53,030 nucleotides of DNA from positions 1 through 53,030 of the forward strand of contig NZ_AKIW01000019.1 in NCBI RefSeq assembly GCF_000282635.1, written 5' to 3'. Positions 8,535-16,454 of this stretch are shown here, in pieces. The notes below the pieces were generated by a model. It worked only from the letters and a program-made list of their open reading frames with translations, ran no database searches and had not been told where the DNA came from. Every line of letters starts with the position of its first letter. The first letter of the stretch is position 1. The position numbers and the translations under genes were made by a program. The DNA is from Variovorax sp. CF313 (GTDB taxonomy: Bacteria > Pseudomonadota > Gammaproteobacteria > Burkholderiales > Burkholderiaceae_C).

Positions 8535-9532
8535 GCCACAGCATTTCTTCTGGCCTCATGCGTATCGCCGTTGCAGCAGCGGCGGCGCTGCTCGGCGCGC
8601 AAGGCGCCTGGGCGGCGTGCACGCGCTACCCAGGTGCGACGGAGAAGTTCATCACCATGGACATGGGCAAAGTGATCATTTCCAATGATCTGCCTGTCGG
8701 AGCCGTGATTGCGAGGAAGGTGTTTCCTATTCCAACCAGGGGCACGTCGGAGTACATGTTCGACTGCACCCGGGGCGGCGGCACGCTCATCGGGGAGATG
8801 CTGCTGGGAGCACCGATGCCGAGCGATCCGACGACCTACTCGACGGCGGTGCCAGGTATCGGCATCCGCTTGTCGCGAGTGATCGACGCAACCTTGACCG
8901 TGAACTACCCGCACCGGCTTCCGCGTGGACCCTTCTACATCTACTTTCCGCTGGGAACGCAGTTCCAGGTCGAGCTGATAAAAACAGCGGCCGCTACAGG
9001 AAACGGGGCACTGGCCTCGGGGACCTATACCCGCTACTACGGTGACGGCGACGGTGTGTCGATGCTGACTACCGTGCTCTCCGGCAATGGCATCACCATC
9101 GCCGCGCCGTCATGCTCGGTGGACCTGGGCTCCCGGAACGTTTCGGTGCAGTTCGGGAGGGTGCCCCAGAGCAACTTCAAGGGCAGAGGCTCCACCACCG
9201 GCGACCGCAACTTCAACATCAAGCTCAGCTGCCAGGCCGGGCAGAACACGCAGAACACCGTCTACCTGCGGATGGATGCGACGCAGGACCCGTCGAACGA
9301 ACAGGGCGTCCTGAAGATCACCCAGGGCGGCTCGGGCACCGCCACTGGCGTGGGCATCCAGGTGGTCGACAACCAGGGCGTGCCGGTGAAGTTCGGCGAA
9401 GACACGCTGGTCGGCCCGTCGAAGAATGGCGACTATGTGCTGCCGTACACCGCGCGCTACTACCAGACGGGCAACAAGGTGACGCCGGGGCGTGCGGACG
9501 GCACGGCCACCTTCACCCTCGACTACAAATAG
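8531..9532 (+). CDS. Two-domain fimbrial tip adhesin
   Basis: A 333-residue secreted protein: signal peptide to AWA (about residue 28), an N-terminal domain (~29-190) without pilin signatures that is probably the receptor-binding domain, and a C-terminal pilin domain (~195-333) starting ITIAAPSCSVDLGSRNVSVQFG and ending TATFTLDYK. This build is that of FimH-type tip adhesins placed last in chaperone-usher operons. The first half is visibly less GC-rich than its neighbours, which is common for variable adhesin domains. Host ligand unknown. It ends only 7 bases from a convergent small gene. Confidence 0.87.
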   Translation: MSHSISSGLMRIAVAAAAALLGAQGAWAACTRYPGATEKFITMDMGKVIISNDLPVGAVIARKVFPIPTRGTSEYMFDCTRGGGTLIGEMLLGAPMPSDPTTYSTAVPGIGIRLSRVIDATLTVNYPHRLPRGPFYIYFPLGTQFQVELIKTAAATGNGALASGTYTRYYGDGDGVSMLTTVLSGNGITIAAPSCSVDLGSRNVSVQFGRVPQSNFKGRGSTTGDRNFNIKLSCQAGQNTQNTVYLRMDATQDPSNEQGVLKITQGGSGTATGVGIQVVDNQGVPVKFGEDTLVGPSKNGDYVLPYTARYYQTGNKVTPGRADGTATFTLDYK

Positions 9533-9539
9533 CCTGCGC

Positions 9540-9863
9540 TCAGTTTTCGTCGGGGCGCATGGGAATGTCGCCCATCGCCTCGTCCTCGCGCAGGCCGCGC
9601 GCGGCCTTCAGCAGCTCGATCGACAGCCCTTCGCCGTGGCCGGCGAAACCCTTGGCGATGCCTTCGAGCACCGTCGACAGGCCGGTTTCGCCGTCGCTGC
9701 GCGCGTCCATGCTGATGTTCAGCACCCGGGCCGCCATCTGGCGGTAGGTGACGGCGCCCGCGCCCTCCAGCGCGGCCACGAGGTCGAGGTACAGCGCCAG
9801 GTTCAGGTCGAACACCAGCTTGGGCGTGATCTCGAAATCCTCGCTCTTGTTCTTGCTGTCCAT
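9540..9863 (-). CDS. Small acidic protein, function unknown
   Basis: A 107-residue soluble protein with no signal peptide: an N-terminal DSKNKSEDFEITPKLVFD segment, helical middle (LNLALYLDLVAALEGAGAVTY begins near residue 20) and an acidic C-terminus EDEAMGDIPMRPDEN. I do not recognise the family. AAGGAG lies about 9 bases before the ATG at 9863, which supports this start over one 33 bases further upstream. It is convergent with the pilus operon and separate from the exporter gene that follows on the same strand. Confidence 0.65.
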   Translation of the reverse strand: MDSKNKSEDFEITPKLVFDLNLALYLDLVAALEGAGAVTYRQMAARVLNISMDARSDGETGLSTVLEGIAKGFAGHGEGLSIELLKAARGLREDEAMGDIPMRPDEN

Positions 9864-9939
9864 GGGAATTGGCTCCTTTTTTTCCTTGGCCCCCACTCTA
9901 GCCAGAAAAAAGCGGGCAATCCGTCGGATACAGCCTGAT

Positions 9940-10779
9940 TCAGCGTGCGCGGGTGCCCATGATTGCGGCCGAGATGATGAGCCAGGCCGCGAGCACGATG
10001 GTCCAGGTCAGCGGCCTGCCGGTGACGAGCAGCAGCAGCGCAGTCGAGCCCAGCGGCGTGATATAGCTCAGGATGCCGATCTGCCGCGCGTCGCCGCGCT
10101 TGAGCGCCATGTCCCACACGAAGAAGGCCGCGCCCAGCGGACCGAGGCCGCACAGCACGAGCAGCAGCCAGTCGCGGCCCGACAGCGTCACGGAAGGTTC
10201 GAGCACCGCATGGCAGGCCAGCGAGAGCAGGCCCGAGACCAGCCCGAACAGCCCGATCGCCGAGGTCGGGAAGGCCGCGACGCGCTTCGTCCACAGCGAG
10301 TAGCTGGCCCAGACGAAAGCCGAGGCCAGCGCCGGCAGGAAGCCCCAGTAGCCGGCGACGGCCGTGGCGCCAACCCTTGCGCCGAGGATCGCGGCAGCCG
10401 CGCCTGCGAAGCCCAGCAAGCCCGCCACCAGGTGCAGCGGCCGCAGCGAAACGCCCGGCAGCAGCACCGGCGCCAACACCACCATGAGCAGCGGCCACAG
10501 GTAGTTGACCAGGTTGGCCTCGACCGGCGGGGCGTAGCGCAGCGCGATGAACAGCAGGAAGTGATAGCCGAACAAGCCGTAGATGCCCAGCGCCAGCGTG
10601 CGCGGCGGCACCCTCCAGGCGCGGCGGTCGCGCAGCACGAGCGGCCAGCTCGGCACGCTGCCGATGATGAGCGCGAGGCCGGTGAGCAGGAACGGGGGCA
10701 GGTGGGACAAGGCCGTGCCGAGCGAGGCGAGTGTGGTCCAGAGCGCGATGGCGAGAAGGGCGTAGACGGTCGACGACAT
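9940..10779 (-). CDS. EamA-family (DMT) transporter, YddG-like
   Basis: A 279-residue inner-membrane protein with ten predicted spans in two homologous EamA halves (residues ~1-135 and ~145-279), including ALWTTLASLG near the start and SAFVWASYSLWTKRV in the second half. Such exporters move amino acids or other metabolites out of the cell; the short N-terminal half with WTTL resembles YddG aromatic amino acid exporters, though substrate cannot be fixed from sequence. An AraC-type regulator lies upstream on the same strand, and a tandem 21-bp repeat lies just before this gene. Confidence 0.85.
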   Translation of the reverse strand: MSSTVYALLAIALWTTLASLGTALSHLPPFLLTGLALIIGSVPSWPLVLRDRRAWRVPPRTLALGIYGLFGYHFLLFIALRYAPPVEANLVNYLWPLLMVVLAPVLLPGVSLRPLHLVAGLLGFAGAAAAILGARVGATAVAGYWGFLPALASAFVWASYSLWTKRVAAFPTSAIGLFGLVSGLLSLACHAVLEPSVTLSGRDWLLLVLCGLGPLGAAFFVWDMALKRGDARQIGILSYITPLGSTALLLLVTGRPLTWTIVLAAWLIISAAIMGTRAR

Positions 10780-10802
10780 GGAGGCCGAGGCTACGCGATG
10801 AG

Positions 10803-10844
10803 GTCGTCGTGCAATGACGGTTCGTCGTCGCGTAACGACGGTTT
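10803..10844 (-). promoter_or_regulatory. Tandem 21-bp direct repeat, candidate AraC-type operator
   Basis: Two adjacent 21-base units, 10803-10823 and 10824-10844, agree at 17 of 21 positions. Each also contains an inverted repeat of the form CGTCG-N5-YGACG (perfect in the second unit). Direct half-sites 21 bp apart are the classical binding layout of AraC/XylS regulators, and an AraC-family gene lies next door. The block begins 23 bases upstream of the exporter ATG at 10779. Confidence 0.5.
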
Positions 10845-10853
10845 GCTCTCCTG

Positions 10854-10965
10854 CTCCTTCCCCCTCTGGGGGAAGGTCGGGATGGGGCAGGCCTTGGAGC
10901 GGGTGCTGCGCCGTTTTCGACGCCGCCGTGCCCCCACCCCGGCCCTCCCACAGCGGGGGTGGGAG
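10854..10965. repeat. Dispersed repeat family B, copy 1
   Basis: About 110 bp: a CTTCCCCC/GGGGGAAG hairpin at the left end, a central inverted repeat with outer arms GGGGCA/TGCCCC and a second hairpin with CTCCCAC/GTGGGAG arms. The same architecture is seen at 45734-45832 and 47519-47634, and half of it at 51462-51485. It fills the space between the exporter and the AraC regulator. Confidence 0.75.
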
Positions 10966-10976
10966 AAATGCCGAAG

Positions 10977-11687
10977 TCAGCGGCGAAGCGCCGCCGTGAG
11001 CGCCGATGGCGAGCGATAGCCTGTGCGGCGCGCCGTCTCCGCCACGCTCATTCCGCCGAGCCGCAGCTCGCGTGCATGCGCCAGCCGCAGCGAGCGCAGC
11101 CAGTGCATCGCGCCCATGCCCTGTTCGTCTCGGCAGCGCTGCGCGAACTGGCTCGGGCTGAGGCAGGCGGCACCGGCCAGGTCGGCCACGCCCAGCGGTT
11201 CGTGCCAGCGGGCGCGGGCCCAGTCGGCGAGCACAGGCCAGTCGATGCGACGGCGGCGTGAATCCGAATGAGAGGGCGGCGCGGGGTTCCAGGCCTCCAG
11301 CAGCAGCGCGGGCCCGTTCTGCAGGGCCAGGGCCGAGGCCTGCGGCTGCCGCAGGCATTGCGCCAGGTAGCGCGCCAGCGTGTGCAGCTGCGGCGCACCG
11401 GGCGGTGCGCGCTCGGCGCAGCGGGCCCATGCCGCGTGTGTGGTGTCGAGCACCAGGCACACGCTGCCTTGCTTGCGCGCGCTGAAGTCGTGCCGGTCGC
11501 CGGGTGCGACCACCTGCGCCTCGCCCACGCCGATGCCGGCACCGCGGCCTTCCACTTCGATCTCCAGCACGCCGTCGAGGCCGATCAGCACCTGGAAATG
11601 GTCGTGCGCGTGGCTGCCGTGCGAGTCGCCGTAGTTGCGCAGCGAGAGTGCGTGGCTCGTCGGCGGGGAAGAGGCAGGGGTGTACAT
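10977..11687 (-). CDS. AraC-family transcriptional regulator
   Basis: A 236-residue regulator. The N-terminal cupin-like half has HAHDHFQVLIGLDGVLEIEV-type sequence (a His-rich sensor motif; residues ~22-85). The C-terminal AraC DNA-binding domain (~140-236) has both helix-turn-helix units, including LAGAACLSPSQFAQRCRDE and VAETARRTGYRSPSALTAA. It probably controls the exporter gene downstream on the same strand, perhaps through the 21-bp repeats at 10803-10844. The start at 11687 is preferred over one at 11744 because the extra 19 residues have no family counterpart. The domain order is standard. Confidence 0.88.
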   Translation of the reverse strand: MYTPASSPPTSHALSLRNYGDSHGSHAHDHFQVLIGLDGVLEIEVEGRGAGIGVGEAQVVAPGDRHDFSARKQGSVCLVLDTTHAAWARCAERAPPGAPQLHTLARYLAQCLRQPQASALALQNGPALLLEAWNPAPPSHSDSRRRRIDWPVLADWARARWHEPLGVADLAGAACLSPSQFAQRCRDEQGMGAMHWLRSLRLAHARELRLGGMSVAETARRTGYRSPSALTAALRR

Positions 11688-11771
11688 GTTCTTGCGTATT
11701 GTCCGCGCAGCCTCTTCGAGGCGGCCGGCTGCCGGCCGCGGCACGCCACGCCATAGGCGCGCGCGGCGCCA

Positions 11772-12923
11772 TCAACCGAGCCGCAGCAGCACCGCCGACG
11801 CCGCGCACACGATCAGAAACGGAATGCTGATGCGGTGGAACTCGCGCAGCCCGTGCGGCACCTTGGCCAGCCGCAGCGCGATCAGGTTGGCCAGCGAGCC
11901 CAGCACGCAGCCGAAGCCGCCCACGCTCACGCCGGCCGCGAGCGCGGGCAGGTCGTGCACGTAGCGGTCCAGCAGGATGGTTGCCGGTACGTTGCTGATG
12001 AATTGCGAGGTGACGATGGCCGCGAAGTATGCGCGCCAGCCTTCGGCAATCGGCCACCGCCCCACGGTCGCGGCCACGGCTGGCAGCTCGGCGAGCTGGC
12101 GCAGGTCGACGAACATCAGCGCGATGATCGCCAGCAGCGCCCAGTCGACATCGCGCAGCACGCGGCGCTGGAACAGCAGGTAGGCGCCGAACACCACGGC
12201 CAGGCCCGCCAGCAGCCAGTGCCGGTCGAGTGCGACAACGAAGCCCACGAACAGCACGCCCGACAGCGCCAGCAGGCGCGGCCGCACCGCGGCAGGCTCG
12301 GCGGCGGGCTTGAGCGCGATCGGCGTTCGCGGCGCCAGCAGCCACACGGCCACGACCAGCCAGAGCAGCATGACGAGCACCGTGGGCGCCATCATGGCCA
12401 TGAAGCCGCCGAAGCTCTCGCCGGTGCGGTGCCACAGGTACAGGTTCTGCGGGTTGCCGATGGGCGTGAGGGCAGAGCCCGCGTTCACCGCCAGCGCTTC
12501 CAGCACCACCAGCCGCGCCAGCGGCAGGTGCGCCTGCGTGGCCAGCACGCGCGTGAGCGGCACCAGCAGGAACAGGCTCACGTCGTTGGTGACGAGCGCC
12601 GACAGCACGGCGGCGGTGGCGGTGAGCAGCAGCGCGAGCTGGCGCAGGTTGGTGGTGCGTGCGAGCAGGCGCTGCGCGGCCGATTGCAGCATGCCGCTCC
12701 TCTCCACCCCCTGCGTGATCGCGAGCAGCCCGGCCAGGGCTCCCACGGTCTGCCAGTCGACCAGCTCGAGCCAGTCCATCGGTGAGCGCGGCCGCAAGAA
12801 GGCGAACACCACAGCCACCGCCAGCAGCACCCAGAGCAGGCCATTGCCGCCGCTTTCGTGCGGCGACGGGGCGTTGTCGTCGGGGGAGGCAGGAGGCAGG
12901 GCGGGCGCGGTGTCTTTGGTCAT
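11772..12923 (-). CDS. SLC13/CitM-type anion transporter
   Basis: A 383-residue membrane protein with about eleven spans. The signature NAGSALTPIGNPQNLYLW and a second inverted-half counterpart SQFISNVPATILLDRY (re-entrant regions) place it in the ArsB/NhaD/SLC13 ion transporter superfamily (citrate-transporter-like family). Such carriers move anions or Na+/H+ across the inner membrane. It starts inside the stop of the upstream MFS gene (ATGA overlap at 12920-12923), so the two are one operon. The first 30 residues form a charged, Pro-rich cytoplasmic tail. Substrate unknown. Confidence 0.85.
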   Translation of the reverse strand: MTKDTAPALPPASPDDNAPSPHESGGNGLLWVLLAVAVVFAFLRPRSPMDWLELVDWQTVGALAGLLAITQGVERSGMLQSAAQRLLARTTNLRQLALLLTATAAVLSALVTNDVSLFLLVPLTRVLATQAHLPLARLVVLEALAVNAGSALTPIGNPQNLYLWHRTGESFGGFMAMMAPTVLVMLLWLVVAVWLLAPRTPIALKPAAEPAAVRPRLLALSGVLFVGFVVALDRHWLLAGLAVVFGAYLLFQRRVLRDVDWALLAIIALMFVDLRQLAELPAVAATVGRWPIAEGWRAYFAAIVTSQFISNVPATILLDRYVHDLPALAAGVSVGGFGCVLGSLANLIALRLAKVPHGLREFHRISIPFLIVCAASAVLLRLG

Positions 12924-14173
12924 GGGGCGGTGGTGGTCAGGGCGGAGGCGGCCGGCGCGCTCGCGGGAGAAGAACGAGGCCGGTGGCGAGTTTCGGGCAT
13001 TGCCAGGGCAAACAGCGTCAAGGCACCGGCCGCAATGCCCGCGAGCATGACAAATGCCGTGCCGTAGCCGGCCAGGTGCGCGACCGTGCCCGCGACCAGG
13101 TTGCTGAGCGCAGCGCCCAGCCCCACGCAGGCCCCACCGAGGCCGAGCGCAAAGTTGAAGTGGCCGCTGCCGCGCGTCAGGTCGCCGATCATCAGTGTGA
13201 ACATGGCGCCGAAGATGGCCGCGCCGATGCCGTCGAGCACCTGCAGCGCCAGCAGCACGGCAGGGCTGTCGGCCAGCAGGTAGAGCAGCCCGCGCACCGG
13301 CAGCACCGCGAAGCCGACCAGGAAGATGGGCTTGCGCGCGAGCCGAGGCGCCCAGCGACCGACCGCGAGGCCGATCGGGATGGTCACCAGCTGCGTGACG
13401 ATCACGCCGCCCGAGAGCCACAGCGTGGCCGAGCTGCCGGACTGCGTGCCGACCTTCTGCGCCACCAGCGTGAGCATCGCGGCATTGGCCAGGTGGAACA
13501 GGAAGGCGCAGGCCAGCAGCACGAAGAGGCGGTGGTCGTGCCAGCGTGCCGTGGAGGGCGCACCGCCGGCGTGCGCATCGGCGCCGCGCGCAAGGCGCAG
13601 GTCGATGTCCCGGTGGCGGATCGCGAGCGCCGCCGCGATGGTCGGCAGCGCCATCGCCACCGCGTAGAAGAACATCGCATGCGGCCCGAAGGCATGGCCC
13701 ACCCAGCCGGTGCCCAGCGCCCACAGCACCGTGCCGGCTGCCGTGATCGCGACGTTGCGGCCGACGCGGGCATCCAGCCCCGCACGGCCCACCATGCCCA
13801 GGCTGATGGCGGCGATGGCGGGCGCAACCAGCGTGCCGGCCGCGCCGATCAGCGACTGTCCCGCGAGGATGACGCCGTAACCCGGCCAGTTCGCCATCAC
13901 CACGAGGCAGCTCGCGATGAGCGCGATGGCCCCGGCGATCCAGCGCGGCTTGTGCCGCACGCTGTCGATCAGCGCGCCGGCCGGCGCCTGCATCGCCAGC
14001 CCGACCAGCGCCGAGACGAACATCACGGTGCCGATGCGCTGCGGATCCCAGGCCAGCGTGCCGGCCATGAAGACGATCAGGAACGGACCGACGCCGCCCT
14101 GGATGTCGGGCGCGAAGAAGGCGAGTGCATCGAGTGCGCGCAGGCTGCGGCGGGAGGGGGCGGCGGTGGTCAT
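12920..14173 (-). CDS. Major facilitator superfamily transporter
   Basis: A 417-residue protein with twelve predicted spans. The loop between helices 2 and 3 carries DSVRHKPRWIAG, a divergent form of the MFS motif A. A central cytoplasmic loop near residues 195-215 separates the two six-helix halves. The C-terminal tail is Ala/Pro/Thr-rich. It resembles proton-driven efflux carriers, but no substrate signature is visible. It is translationally coupled to the following SLC13-like gene, and the secreted duplicated-domain gene lies 19 bases upstream on the same strand, so all three may be cotranscribed. Confidence 0.87.
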   Translation of the reverse strand: MTTAAPSRRSLRALDALAFFAPDIQGGVGPFLIVFMAGTLAWDPQRIGTVMFVSALVGLAMQAPAGALIDSVRHKPRWIAGAIALIASCLVVMANWPGYGVILAGQSLIGAAGTLVAPAIAAISLGMVGRAGLDARVGRNVAITAAGTVLWALGTGWVGHAFGPHAMFFYAVAMALPTIAAALAIRHRDIDLRLARGADAHAGGAPSTARWHDHRLFVLLACAFLFHLANAAMLTLVAQKVGTQSGSSATLWLSGGVIVTQLVTIPIGLAVGRWAPRLARKPIFLVGFAVLPVRGLLYLLADSPAVLLALQVLDGIGAAIFGAMFTLMIGDLTRGSGHFNFALGLGGACVGLGAALSNLVAGTVAHLAGYGTAFVMLAGIAAGALTLFALAMPETRHRPRSSPASAPAASALTTTAP

Positions 14174-14192
14174 GGCGGGCCGGTGCGGGGGA

Positions 14193-14945
14193 TCAGGAAG
14201 CGGGCGCCGGCGGGGGCGGCATCATCATCGGCGCGGCCGGCGGCATGGGACCGGCGCCGCGCGGACTCCAGGGGACACCGGCCCCGCCGAACACTTCGCG
14301 CACCGTGTCGGCGGTCGGGCCGAGGCTCGTCGCTTCGAGGGCGGTGCCTTGTGCGCCGCGCGTGCCCCAGCCGCGCGCATGCAACTGCGCGCCGGGCTGC
14401 AGCTGGGCGCCGTACATCGCGCCGATGTGCGGCGGGAAGCGCACGATGGTCTTGTCGGCGAGCACCACGCCGTGCACGTCGCCGCGGTCGGTGTACAGCA
14501 GGCGCTCGATGCGGCCCCCCGCCGACATGGCCACGAGCGTGCCCGGGTCGCGCAGCGGCGGCGGGGCCATGCCCGGCATCGGCGGCTGGTCGGCCACGCT
14601 GCGGCCGTTGGCGCCGATGGTCTGTGCGCGCACCACCGGCACGCTGGGGGCGCGCCAGCCGCTGACCTGCGCCGTGTCGCCGGGCCTGAGCATCTGCATC
14701 ATGGCGGCCGAGAGGTGCGGTGGAAAGGCGACCTGCGTGCCATCGGAAAGCAAGAGGCCATCGGCCTCGCCGTTCGGGTTGATCAGCCATTGCTGCACGC
14801 GGCCGGTGGCAACCATCCCGGCCTGGAATGCGATGGCGCCGTGCGGCGGGGGCATGGGTCCGTGCGGCGGCGCGGGTGGCAGCTGGGCGAAGGCGGCGCT
14901 GCCGGCCAGCAGGCAGGCGGCGGTGAGGGCGAGGCGGGAGGTCAT
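14193..14945 (-). CDS. Secreted protein with an internally duplicated domain, function unknown
   Basis: A 250-residue exported protein. The signal peptide ends at AFAQ near residue 20, a Pro/His-rich linker follows, and then two related segments of about 65 residues: one with DGLLLSDGTQVAFPPHLSAAM (split here: DGLLLSDGTQVAF then PPHLSAAM) and one with HGVVLADKTIVRFPPHIGAMYG. Both have the pattern G-V/L-L-DGT-V-FPPH followed by a Pro-Gly turn and a beta-rich end, which suggests small OB- or SH3-like barrels. The C-terminus is Pro/Met-rich. I do not recognise a named family. It is the first gene of a possible unit with the MFS and SLC13-like transporters. Confidence 0.75.
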   Translation of the reverse strand: MTSRLALTAACLLAGSAAFAQLPPAPPHGPMPPPHGAIAFQAGMVATGRVQQWLINPNGEADGLLLSDGTQVAFPPHLSAAMMQMLRPGDTAQVSGWRAPSVPVVRAQTIGANGRSVADQPPMPGMAPPPLRDPGTLVAMSAGGRIERLLYTDRGDVHGVVLADKTIVRFPPHIGAMYGAQLQPGAQLHARGWGTRGAQGTALEATSLGPTADTVREVFGGAGVPWSPRGAGPMPPAAPMMMPPPPAPAS

Positions 14946-15070
14946 GAGCGGTTCCTTGTGGAATGGAGACCCCATCGACATCTCACACAACGTGCCAGCG
15001 CATGAACCCTTTGAAATCAACGACTTGCGCGCACCGTGCGGGCGGCGGCCGCATGATCCGGGGACACCAT

Positions 15071-15089
15071 GCGTCCGCTTTCCGGACGC
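15071..15089 (-). terminator. Stem-loop after the sigma54 activator gene
   Basis: GCGTCCG at 15071-15077 pairs with CGGACGC at 15083-15089 around a 5-base loop, directly after the activator stop on the minus strand. No T-tract follows, so it may be a weak or Rho-assisted 3' end for the acyl-CoA ligase/kinase/activator operon. Confidence 0.45.
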
Positions 15090-15095
15090 TTCGTC

Positions 15096-16454
15096 TCAGT
15101 CGATCCCGTACTGCGTCAGCTTGCGATAGAGCAATTGACGGTGAATGCCCAGGCGGCGTGCGGCCTCGGCACGGTTGCCCTGCGTTTGGGCCAGCGCGTG
15201 GGCGATCAGCAGGCGCTCGAGCTTTTCGACGGCGGCGGGCAGTTCGCCTTCGAGCCACTCGGCCGGCACCGTGTCGGACGCTTCGCCGCGTGGCGCGGCC
15301 CCGGGTCCGATGGCCAGGTCCGCCGCGCCGATCACGCGGTGCCGTACCAGCGCATGGCAGCGCTCCATCACGTTGCGCAGTTCGCGCACGTTGCCGGGCC
15401 ATGGGTGGCTCAGCAGCCGTTGCGCGGCCTCGGCCGACAGCGCCTTCGGCGCATCGGATGCGGCCGCGCGGCGCAGGAAGTGCTCGGCCAGCGGGATGAT
15501 GTCGGCCAGCCGCTCGCGCAGCGGCGGCATGCGGATCGACAGCACGTCGAGCCGGTACAGCAAGTCTTCGCGAAAACGGCCCTCGCGCACGGCGGCGGCC
15601 AGGTCGCGGTGCGTCGCGGCGATCACGCGCACGTCGACCTTCACCGTCCGGTGGCTGCCCAGCGGCGTGACCTCGCCCTCCTGCAGCGCACGCAGGATCT
15701 TGGCCTGCACGTCCAGTGCCATGTCGCCGATCTCGTCGAGCAGCAGCACGCCGCCATCGGCCGCGCGAAAGCAGCCGGGGCGTTCGCCGCTCGCGCCGGT
15801 GAAGGCGCCGCGCACGTGGCCGAAGAGTTCGCTTTCGAGCAACTCCTTCGGAATCGCCGAGCAGTTGACGGCCACGAAGGGCCGGCCGGCGCGGGCCGAA
15901 TGGCGGTGCAGCGCGCGCGCCACCATTTCCTTGCCGGTGCCGGTTTCGCCGAGGACCAGCACCGGCATCGCGCTGGCGGCGGCCAGGCCGATGCGCTTGT
16001 GCACCTCGCGCATCGCGTGGCTCGGGCCGATCAGGTCGCTGCCGTCGCCGTCCTGCGGCACACCGGAGGGCGACGCTGCCGCGTGCTGCTGCTGCAGCGC
16101 GCGTTCCAGCACCTCGCGCACCGCCTCGCGGCTGATCGGCTTGGCCAGGTGATCGAAGGCGCCCAGGCGCATCGCCTCGATGGTGTTGCCCGCGCTCGCG
16201 AACGCCGTGAGCACGATCACCGGCGGCAGGCGCACGAGCCTGGCCTGCATGGCTGCGAGCGTCTGCAGGCCATCCATGCCGGCCATGCGGTGGTCGAGGA
16301 ACACGGCGTCGAAGCGCTCGCGCGACGACGACAGCGTTTCCAGCGCCTCGGCGCCGCTGGCCGTCGCCACCACGCCGTGGCCGAGGCCCTGCAGCGTTTC
16401 GGCGAGCGTGTCGCGGAAGGCGTTGTCGTCGTCGACGATCAGGAGGTGCGCCAC
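15096..16454 (-). CDS. NtrC-family sigma54-dependent response regulator
   Basis: A 452-residue activator. The receiver domain (residues ~3-118) has IVDDD and phospho-acceptor Asp54 in FLDHRM. The AAA+ domain (~140-375) has Walker A GETGTGKE, the sigma54-contacting GAFTGA loop, DEIGD Walker B and the RxxR-type arginine region RFREDLLYRLDVL. The C-terminal Fis-type helix-turn-helix (~415-452) reads NRAEAARRLGIHRQLLYRKL. I set the start at the GTG at 16454, inside the kinase gene end (16-base overlap), with GGAG 6 bases upstream. It should turn on sigma54 promoters when phosphorylated by the neighbouring kinase. Confidence 0.93.
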   Translation of the reverse strand: MAHLLIVDDDNAFRDTLAETLQGLGHGVVATASGAEALETLSSSRERFDAVFLDHRMAGMDGLQTLAAMQARLVRLPPVIVLTAFASAGNTIEAMRLGAFDHLAKPISREAVREVLERALQQQHAAASPSGVPQDGDGSDLIGPSHAMREVHKRIGLAAASAMPVLVLGETGTGKEMVARALHRHSARAGRPFVAVNCSAIPKELLESELFGHVRGAFTGASGERPGCFRAADGGVLLLDEIGDMALDVQAKILRALQEGEVTPLGSHRTVKVDVRVIAATHRDLAAAVREGRFREDLLYRLDVLSIRMPPLRERLADIIPLAEHFLRRAAASDAPKALSAEAAQRLLSHPWPGNVRELRNVMERCHALVRHRVIGAADLAIGPGAAPRGEASDTVPAEWLEGELPAAVEKLERLLIAHALAQTQGNRAEAARRLGIHRQLLYRKLTQYGID

